From a bacterium (GTDB lineage: Bacteria; BMS3Abin14), in assembly GCA_022865845.1 (NCBI GenBank), contig JALHUC010000052.1, positions 1 through 5,897 on the forward strand: 5,897 nt of DNA. The letters are read 5' to 3'. Made by a program: the position numbers and the translations under genes. Positions 1 to 5,897 of the stretch are shown one piece after another; position 1 is the first letter of the stretch; every line of letters starts with the position of its first letter. The notes beneath the pieces were generated by a model that was not told where the DNA came from, ran no database searches, and worked only from the letters and a program-made list of their open reading frames with translations.

Positions 1-294
1 TTTAAAGCTGTCGCCGATCTGGGCAGCCAGTTCCCGCGTGGGGGTGAGAATGAGGGCTCGCACACTGCGAGGCGTTGGGCTTTTTCGCTGGCCGACAAGC
101 TTCTGAATAATGGGAAGAGCGAAGGCGGCCGTCTTACCCGTTCCTGTCTGGGCGCCACCCAGGAGGTCCCGCCCGGCGATAAGCTCCGGGATGGCTGCTT
201 CCTGAATAGGGGTGGGGTTTGTATAGCCCTCCTCGCGCACCGCGCGTAGAAGAGGTTCAATAAGGCCAAGCTGTTCAAAGGTTTTGCTGTTCAT
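1..294 (-). CDS. RhlE-like DEAD-box ATP-dependent RNA helicase, N-terminal part (cut by window edge)
   Basis: The first 98 codons of a DEAD-box RNA helicase; the rest continues past the left edge. These enzymes use ATP to unwind short RNA duplexes in the cytoplasm during ribosome assembly, RNA decay or cold adaptation. Seen in the sequence: a Q motif (Phe6, then GYTNPTPIQ at 23-31), Walker A/motif I AQTGTGKT (48-55) and motif Ia PTRELAAQ (85-92), in the normal order and spacing. The DEAD and SAT motifs would lie outside the window. From family knowledge, the context [16 protein letters not shown] resembles RhlE most closely, though other DEAD-box subgroups cannot be excluded from the N-terminus alone. 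The start at 294 is preferred because AAGGA (300-304) sits 5 bases upstream. An in-frame ATG at 309 would add five residues but lacks a good ribosome binding site. The 384-base gap from glpD suggests a separate transcription unit. A TTGACT at 349-354 is a possible -35 box, but no convincing -10 follows it. Confidence 0.93.
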   Translation of the reverse strand, partial: MNSKTFEQLGLIEPLLRAVREEGYTNPTPIQEAAIPELIAGRDLLGGAQTGTGKTAAFALPIIQKLVGQRKSPTPRSVRALILTPTRELAAQIGDSFK

Positions 295-365
295 AACTAT
301 CCTTTTCATGGTCCATGCGCACCTGTCTCGTCGCAAAGCGTTGAGCAAAGTCAAGGACCTGTTTT

Positions 366-463
366 GATGGACTCGTAAAATTCACCAATCCGTTCCGCTA
401 TTGGTGGGATTGGGGTGAGGGCCACGCCTGGGGCGTGGGCCGGATTCCTTTTGCGAGGCTATC
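366..463. repeat. Palindromic intergenic element, copy A (long interior)
   Basis: The ends are GATGGACTCGTAAAA (366-380) and TTTTGCGAGGCTATC (449-463), imperfect inverted repeats of each other. The same two ends, each with one base changed, occur at 2329-2373, so this is a repeat family. Here they enclose 68 bases with their own structure: CCACGCC-TGG-GGCGTGG (422-438) is a perfect 7-bp hairpin, and TTCACCAATCC (381-391) pairs imperfectly with GGATTGGGGTGA (407-418). The element lies between glpD and the helicase gene. It could be a REP/MITE-like non-autonomous element or a folded RNA in the glpD 3' region or helicase leader. No protein is encoded in it. Confidence 0.6.
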
Positions 464-536
464 TGTGTCGAGCTCGTCGGAGGAAATCGTCAGGGGAAAA
501 CTTCAGGGAACCGGGAGGCCGGTGTGCTTCGGGTGC

Positions 537-638
537 CTTGAGGTGTTTTAGTTCCGCAGGATGACTCATCCGAGCGGCCTGCCGGTAAGGCTTCTTCCTT
601 CCCGGTCGGGCCTAGCGGGCTACTCTTTCTAACACATC
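537..638. other. Intergenic region with strong multi-stem folding potential downstream of glpD
   Basis: The gap between the helicase gene and glpD (295-678) holds repeat copy A and this second structured stretch. GAGGTGTT (540-547) pairs with AACACATC (631-638) in 7 of 8 positions. Inside, CCGC/GCGG (554-557, 574-577) brackets GGATGA-C-TCATCC (559-571). CCGGTAAGG (582-590) pairs with CCTTCCCGG (597-605) in 8 of 9 positions around a 6-base loop. Just outside, ACCGG-GAGG-CCGGT (510-523) is another short hairpin. The stretch 639-675 is AT-rich and gives a T-run in minus-strand RNA after the glpD stop, but no tight hairpin precedes it, so I do not call a terminator. Function and strand are unknown: it may be a small RNA, an mRNA 3' structure or a degenerate repeat. 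Confidence 0.35.
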
Positions 639-678
639 TGCCAAATTAAACAAAGAAAAAATGACAGACAACAACAGC

Positions 679-2310
679 TCAGATAGCTGACGTCAGTCGC
701 TCCTGAACCAGCTGCTTCTCCTCCCGGCATCGGTCAGAGTCCCAGTTTAACTCTTTGGCCATGATATCGATCGTGCGGTCAGCAGCTGATGCTGCCGCTG
801 CCTTATCGAGAAGGGCCAGGGGGGTGCGTCTTGCCAATACATCCATGGCCCGGCAGGCCATCTCATGTCTCGCGGCCCACAACACTTCCGCTTCAAGATA
901 CGGATGCCCTTCTGCAAGGGTGCCCCCGAAACCCTCTTCACCGACCTCGACGACCGACCGTGCCTGGTCCCCGTATGCCCTGTTCAGGTGCTCAGCTATG
1001 GTGGGGTCCATCTCGTAGGCCTCAGCCAGCTGCACCCCCCCATCAGCGTGGAAATCAGCCCCACCAGTTAAGGGTATACTGTCGGTCCTGCAGCTATTTT
1101 CCTGGGCAAGATTGAACTTTTTCACCGCATGGTCCACCGTGTCGCAGGCCATTTTCCGGTAGGTTGTCCACTTTCCTCCGGCGATGGTGAGAAGTCCGGA
1201 TGGACTTTCCTCGAGTACGTGATCCCTGGACAACTTCGCCGTATCGGACTTTCCGGGATCGGAGACCAGCGGCCGGAGCCCTGACCACGCTGACTTAATG
1301 TCGCTTCGGGAGAACTGAAGATCAAAATACTTGCAGATATAGTGGATGAGGTAGTCTATCTCCTCCTCCATTGGTCTTGGGTGTTCTGACACCTCGGCTG
1401 GCTCGTCTGTAGTGCCCACCAGGGCGTGCCCTTCCCACGGGAGGACGAACAAGACCCTCCCATCCTCTGTTTTGGGGATGAGCAACCCGGTGTCCGGTGG
1501 AGCGAAACGCTTGTCGAGGACAATGTGGGTACCGGAAGAGGCTTTGAGCATGGGGTGGGACCCCGGATCGTCCATGCGCCGCACGCTGTCCGCAAAGGGA
1601 CCTGTGGCATTGATTACAACACGGGCGCCTATGTCCCACGATTCACCGCTGATGCCATTCCTGACCAGCACGCCTGTGATCTTGCCATTCTCCTTGTTAA
1701 GCCCTTCCACCCCCAGATGGTTGGCTATCGTGGCACCGTGCTGTGAGGCAGTCAGTGCGATGCTCACAGACATTCTGGCGTCGTTGAACTGGCCATCATA
1801 ATAGAGCACGCCGGCTTTGAGACCCTTGGCGTGAAGCATGGGGAACCGTTCCAGGGCCCTGGAGCGACCCAGGAGACGGCTGTTACCGATCCCTGCGGAC
1901 CCTGCCAGAAGATCGTAGAGTTTCAGGCCCGCCAGTATGTAGGGGACCTCCATCCATTTATAGAGGGGCGTTATCAGAGGCAGGCAGTGACACAGGTGGG
2001 GTGCCAGGCGCAGCAGGACCCCCCTTTCCTTAAGGGCATCCCTCACCAGGTGGTATTGCCCCCTGTCCAGGTGTTTGACAGCCATTTCCAGATAGCGAAC
2101 CCCTCCGTGGAGCAGCTTGGTGCTTCGCCCGCTGGTCCCCTCGGCGAAATCGTTCTTTTCAACCAGGGCCACGCTTAAGCCTCGACTCGCGGCATCTAGG
2201 GCGACACCACAGCCGGTGGCACCGCCTCCGATAACAAGGATATCGAACGGTTCGTTCCGTTTAAACTTTTCAAGGTTGTCTCTGCGCGCAATGTCCATGT
2301 GTTTTCCCAT
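679..2310 (-). CDS. glpD: FAD-dependent glycerol-3-phosphate dehydrogenase (aerobic/quinone-linked type)
   Basis: 543 residues, full length for the family. It oxidises sn-glycerol 3-phosphate to dihydroxyacetone phosphate and passes electrons through FAD to membrane quinone, probably as a peripheral inner-membrane enzyme. The N-terminal dinucleotide fold is clear: IGGGATGCG (27-35), then D39 and RG at 43-44 as in the first family signature, with acidic E51 at the end of the second strand. KLLHGGVRYLE (65-75) is the conserved FAD/substrate segment. SGLRPL (343-348) and GGKWTTYRKMA (378-388, second family signature) supply R346 and K380, and R362 also aligns; they correspond to E. coli R317, K354 and R332 by motif. 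Residues from about 405 to 525, with RHEMACRAMDVLARRT, match the C-terminal DAO_C-type helical domain. The start at M1 is supported by AGGTG (2314... 2319 region) about 5 bases upstream; M5 has no such site. It follows glpK after 93 bases occupied mostly by a palindromic element, and is the last gene of the operon seen here. No lesion or missing key residue was found. Confidence 0.96.
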   Translation of the reverse strand: MGKHMDIARRDNLEKFKRNEPFDILVIGGGATGCGVALDAASRGLSVALVEKNDFAEGTSGRSTKLLHGGVRYLEMAVKHLDRGQYHLVRDALKERGVLLRLAPHLCHCLPLITPLYKWMEVPYILAGLKLYDLLAGSAGIGNSRLLGRSRALERFPMLHAKGLKAGVLYYDGQFNDARMSVSIALTASQHGATIANHLGVEGLNKENGKITGVLVRNGISGESWDIGARVVINATGPFADSVRRMDDPGSHPMLKASSGTHIVLDKRFAPPDTGLLIPKTEDGRVLFVLPWEGHALVGTTDEPAEVSEHPRPMEEEIDYLIHYICKYFDLQFSRSDIKSAWSGLRPLVSDPGKSDTAKLSRDHVLEESPSGLLTIAGGKWTTYRKMACDTVDHAVKKFNLAQENSCRTDSIPLTGGADFHADGGVQLAEAYEMDPTIAEHLNRAYGDQARSVVEVGEEGFGGTLAEGHPYLEAEVLWAARHEMACRAMDVLARRTPLALLDKAAAASAADRTIDIMAKELNWDSDRCREEKQLVQERLTSAI

Positions 2311-2326
2311 TTTCGCACCTGTATTC

Positions 2327-2375
2327 TTGATGGACTCGCAAAAAAGCTCGAAGCGACTTTTTGCGAGGTTATCAA
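2327..2375. repeat. Palindromic intergenic element, copy B, in the glpK-glpD gap
   Basis: An imperfect palindrome running from TTGATGGACTCGCAAAA (2327-2343) to TTTTGCGAGGTTATCAA (2359-2375), with a 15-base centre. Both ends match copy A (366-463) with one substitution each, and in the same orientation. In minus-strand mRNA it forms a hairpin with CTCGCAAAAAG pairing to CTTTTTTGCGAG, ending 16 bases before the glpD start and close to its ribosome binding site. It occupies about half of the 93-base gap. It is not a classic terminator, because no separate U-run follows the stem. It could stabilise the glpK 3' end, modulate glpD translation, or simply be an inserted repeat. Confidence 0.65.
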
Positions 2376-2403
2376 TATTGTTCCCGGATCCCTTTTAAAG
2401 CTT

Positions 2404-3888
2404 CTATTCCAACCAGCCCCTTGATCGCTCCACTGCCCGTTTCCAGCCCCTGCACAGTGCTTCCCGGACGGCAGAATCCATGTCGGGCTCAAAGCGGGTA
2501 TCAAGGGCCCATTGGCTGGTTATGGAACCCTGGTCCAGCTCTCCCACCCCTATTCCCGCCAGGTAGGCGGCGCCAAGGGCTGTTGTCTCCGTGATCCTGG
2601 GGCGCACCACCGGCGTGCCCAGGATGTCCGCCTGCATCTGCAACATAAGGTTGTTAGCCGCTGCCCCTCCGTCGACACGCAACTCCCTCATGTCAAGCCC
2701 GCTGGCTTTCTCCATCGCCTCGATGGCATCACGTGTCTGATAGGCCATGGCCTCAAGGACCGCGCGGGCAAGGTGCCCCTTGTTAGTGCCTCTGGTGAGC
2801 CCCACGATGGTTCCCCTGGCATAGGGGTCCCAATAGGGGGCTCCCAGACCGACGAGGGCGGGTACGAAATATACTCCCCCCGTGTCGGGCACGCTGGCGG
2901 CAAGCTGTTCTATCTCGCCGGCCTCCTTTATGATCCCCAGGCCATCGCGAAGCCACTGTACCGCGGCCCCGGCCACGAAGATCGACCCCTCCATGGCGTA
3001 CTGGGGCTGTTGTCCGCTGATCTGCCAGCCTATGGTAGTTATCACACCCTCTCCAAGGACCGGTTTCGGGCCGGTGTTCATAACCACGAAAGCACCGGTG
3101 CCGTAAGTGTTTTTGGCCATACCCGGTTCGAAACAGGCCTGTCCGAACAAGGCAGCCTGCTGGTCCCCGGCCACCCCGGTGATGGGAATCGCCTGTCCAA
3201 AGAGGGCCGGATCGGTCTCGCCGAACCTGTCGGCGGAAGGCTTCACCTCAGGAAGGATCCCGGCTGGGATGTTGAAGATGTCGAGCAGTTCCTCGTCCCA
3301 GGTAAGGGTGTGGATATTAAAGAGCAGAGTGCGGCTGGCGTTGGAGACGTCCGTGGCGTGGATACGCCCCTCGCTCAGGCGGTACATGAGCCAGGAGTCT
3401 ACTGTTCCGAAACAGACCTCTCCAGCATCGGCCCGCCCACGAACACCTGGAACATTTTCCAGCACCCAGGCGAGCTTTCCACCGGAGAAGTATGGATCGA
3501 GGACCAGCCCGGTCTTTTCCCGGAACCGGGGTTCCAGGCCATCCTCCTTCATGCGGTCGGTCCGAGCCGCTGCCCGCCGGTCCTGCCAGACTATGGCACG
3601 ATAGAGGGGTTTTCCCGAGGCGCGATCCCAGACGACGGTGGTCTCCCGCTGGTTGGTGATACCGATGGCCGCGATGTCCCCGGAAGCTGCACCGGACTGG
3701 GCGATGGCCTCCCGGGCGGTTTTCAGCTGGCTTTCCCAGATCTCTTCGGCATCGTGCTCGACCCATCCGTCATGGGGAAAATGCTGCTCGAACTCCTTCT
3801 GGGCAACGCTCACGATGCTGCCGTCCAGGCCGAAAATAATGGCACGACTGCTTGTCGTGCCCTGATCGAGGGCAAGCAGATATTTCAT
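2404..3888 (-). CDS. glpK: Glycerol kinase
   Basis: 494 residues, the usual length. It transfers phosphate from ATP to glycerol, giving sn-glycerol 3-phosphate and trapping it in the cytoplasm. The N-terminal FGGY domain starts with [15 protein letters not shown] (5-19, phosphate-binding loop). Expected glycerol-binding residues are present: R81-E82 in NQRETT, W101 in VWQDRR, Y133 in [11 protein letters not shown], and D242-Q243 in [22 protein letters not shown] (260-268) is the nucleotide-site loop, [13 protein letters not shown] (347-359) matches the second FGGY signature, and VDGGAAANN (405-413) follows. The start at 3888 is chosen because [10 protein letters not shown] is the family N-terminus and AAGGAGG lies 5 bases upstream. 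The frame stays open to an ATG at 4104, but that extension would run through the terminator and the end of glpV and shows no homology. By motif alignment, the position of E. coli R236, which binds the inhibitor fructose 1,6-bisphosphate, is alanine here (A233), and no HPr-phosphorylated histidine is apparent in that region. This suggests different allosteric control. Confidence 0.97.
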   Translation of the reverse strand: MKYLLALDQGTTSSRAIIFGLDGSIVSVAQKEFEQHFPHDGWVEHDAEEIWESQLKTAREAIAQSGAASGDIAAIGITNQRETTVVWDRASGKPLYRAIVWQDRRAAARTDRMKEDGLEPRFREKTGLVLDPYFSGGKLAWVLENVPGVRGRADAGEVCFGTVDSWLMYRLSEGRIHATDVSNASRTLLFNIHTLTWDEELLDIFNIPAGILPEVKPSADRFGETDPALFGQAIPITGVAGDQQAALFGQACFEPGMAKNTYGTGAFVVMNTGPKPVLGEGVITTIGWQISGQQPQYAMEGSIFVAGAAVQWLRDGLGIIKEAGEIEQLAASVPDTGGVYFVPALVGLGAPYWDPYARGTIVGLTRGTNKGHLARAVLEAMAYQTRDAIEAMEKASGLDMRELRVDGGAAANNLMLQMQADILGTPVVRPRITETTALGAAYLAGIGVGELDQGSITSQWALDTRFEPDMDSAVREALCRGWKRAVERSRGWLE

Positions 3889-3893
3889 TTCAT

Positions 3894-3900
3894 CCTCCTT
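3894..3900 (-). promoter_or_regulatory. Ribosome binding site that fixes the glpK start
   Basis: AAGGAGG on the minus strand, 5 bases before the ATG at 3886-3888. Another ATG at 3891-3893 is followed almost at once by TGA (ATG AAA TGA), so it cannot start glpK. Together with the family N-terminus, this rules out the longer open frame. Confidence 0.88.
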
Positions 3901-3928
3901 CAACCCGACGAGGGCACCGGTGAAAGGT

Positions 3929-3968
3929 AAAAAAAAGAGGGGTGGGGCGAGACACCCCACCCCTCTTT
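3929..3968 (-). terminator. Strong intrinsic terminator between glpV and glpK
   Basis: A perfect 14-bp stem: AAAGAGGGGTGGGG (3934-3947 on the plus strand) pairs with CCCCACCCCTCTTT (3955-3968) around a 7-base loop. On the minus strand the stem is followed by eight T residues (3936 down to 3929), the first three of which also pair in it. This is the expected form for a terminator of transcripts coming from glpV, whose stop codon lies 21 bases upstream. The glpK start is only 40 bases beyond the T-run, so glpK probably depends on partial read-through. Confidence 0.93.
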
Positions 3969-3989
3969 CCATACGTTTTTGGAACGCCG

Positions 3990-5768
<1,779 letters not shown>

Positions 5769-5774
5769 GGCCCT

Positions 5775-5782
5775 ACCTCCTT
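5775..5782 (-). promoter_or_regulatory. Strong ribosome binding site of glpV
   Basis: AAGGAGGT on the minus strand, 6 bases before the ATG at 5766-5768. It is nearly full complementarity to the 16S rRNA 3' end, consistent with the high translation expected of a binding protein, and it decides the start. Confidence 0.88.
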
Positions 5783-5787
5783 AAATT

Positions 5788-5823
5788 CCCCTCGATATTG
5801 GGCAACACCAGCAGGTCGAGGGG
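5788..5823 (-). promoter_or_regulatory. Inverted repeat upstream of the glpV ribosome binding site
   Basis: CCCCTCGA (5788-5795) and TCGAGGGG (5816-5823) are perfect 8-bp inverted repeats separated by 20 bases. In minus-strand RNA this forms a hairpin ending 5 bases before the glpV ribosome binding site. No U-run follows, so it is not an intrinsic terminator. It may be an intercistronic hairpin that protects or processes the glpV message, or a DNA operator. The rest of the leader (5824-5869) shows no clear feature. A TTGACC (5868-5873) has only a weak TGTATT match 19 bases further on, so I do not call a promoter. Confidence 0.45.
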
Positions 5824-5869
5824 GGCACCCGCTGTTTCATCAAATACAGGATGCACTGATAACGGCAGG

Positions 5870-5896
5870 TCAACCGTAGCGCATCATGAGGGTTAA
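5870..5896 (-). CDS. Possible last codons of the preceding operon gene (cut by window edge)
   Basis: One minus-strand frame reads LTLMMRYG then TGA (5870-5872), ending 101 bases before the glpV start. A hydrophobic stretch ending in an aromatic-Gly terminus would suit a small membrane protein. In rhizobial glp operons the gene before glpV is glpU, a small DUF2160 membrane protein, which would fit. Eight residues are too few to identify a family, and the other two frames give either an immediate stop or a cysteine-rich, non-coding-looking run. The assignment as a gene end rests mainly on context. Confidence 0.28.
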   Translation of the reverse strand, partial: LTLMMRYG

Positions 5897-5897
5897 A

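Noticed and set aside
589..602. GGAAGGAAGAAGCC on the minus strand, resembling the SRP RNA apical loop (GGAAGGAAGCAGCC)
   Set aside because: The conserved 5' partner (GUCAGG) and the long closing stem are missing, and the bases fit better as one side and loop of the local hairpin at 582-605.
537..638. Integron attC site or group II intron end in the structured gap
   Set aside because: The GTGTT...AACAC ends have the opposite order to attC core sites. The catalytic domain V pattern of a group II intron is not present.
675..689. CAGCT-loop-AGCTG hairpin at the end of glpD as a terminator
   Set aside because: The stem is only 5 bp, overlaps the last codons, and the T-run lies about 11 bases away, so it is too weak to call.
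2512..3930. Open frame of 472 codons on the plus strand, opposite glpK
   Set aside because: It is the antisense shadow of a clearly conserved glycerol kinase in GC-rich codons. It has no recognisable domain and a Gly/Pro/His-rich composition typical of shadows.

Overview
The window reads as one strand of a diderm (Gram-negative-type) bacterial chromosome. Every gene that can be supported lies on the minus strand, so the genes run right to left. The core is the end of a glycerol uptake and catabolism operon. It contains a periplasmic glycerol-type ABC substrate-binding protein (glpV, 3990-5768), glycerol kinase (glpK, 2404-3888) and FAD-dependent glycerol-3-phosphate dehydrogenase (glpD, 679-2310). 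After a 384-base gap comes the start of an unrelated RhlE-like DEAD-box RNA helicase, cut off by the left edge (1-294). At the right edge are probably the last eight codons of the preceding operon gene.

The three glp genes form a complete route. GlpV captures substrate in the periplasm for an ABC importer whose permease and ATPase genes should lie just beyond the right edge. GlpK phosphorylates glycerol to sn-glycerol 3-phosphate. GlpD oxidises that to dihydroxyacetone phosphate and passes electrons to quinone. No GlpF facilitator is visible, so uptake is probably ATP-driven, as with the rhizobial GlpSTPQUV system. The moderately GC-rich sequence, the Sec signal peptide and the intergenic repeat style suggest a proteobacterial or Desulfobacterota-like organism, but taxonomy cannot be fixed from this window.

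The non-coding parts hold most of the unexpected structure. glpV is bracketed by an 8-bp inverted repeat just upstream of its ribosome binding site and by a very strong intrinsic terminator just after its stop. This layout would let the binding protein be made in excess while limiting read-through into glpK and glpD. Two copies of a short palindromic element, with the same asymmetric ends (GATGGACTCGYAAAA and TTTTGCGAGGYTATC) but different interiors, lie at 366-463 and 2327-2375. The second nearly fills the glpK-glpD gap. A further region (about 537-638) can fold into an outer stem enclosing two hairpins and matches no RNA family I recognise.

The proteins themselves look ordinary and intact. 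I see no mobile-element gene, CRISPR array, tRNA or rRNA, and no clear new system. The best leads are the repeat family, the folded intergenic element and the hairpin/terminator arrangement around glpV.
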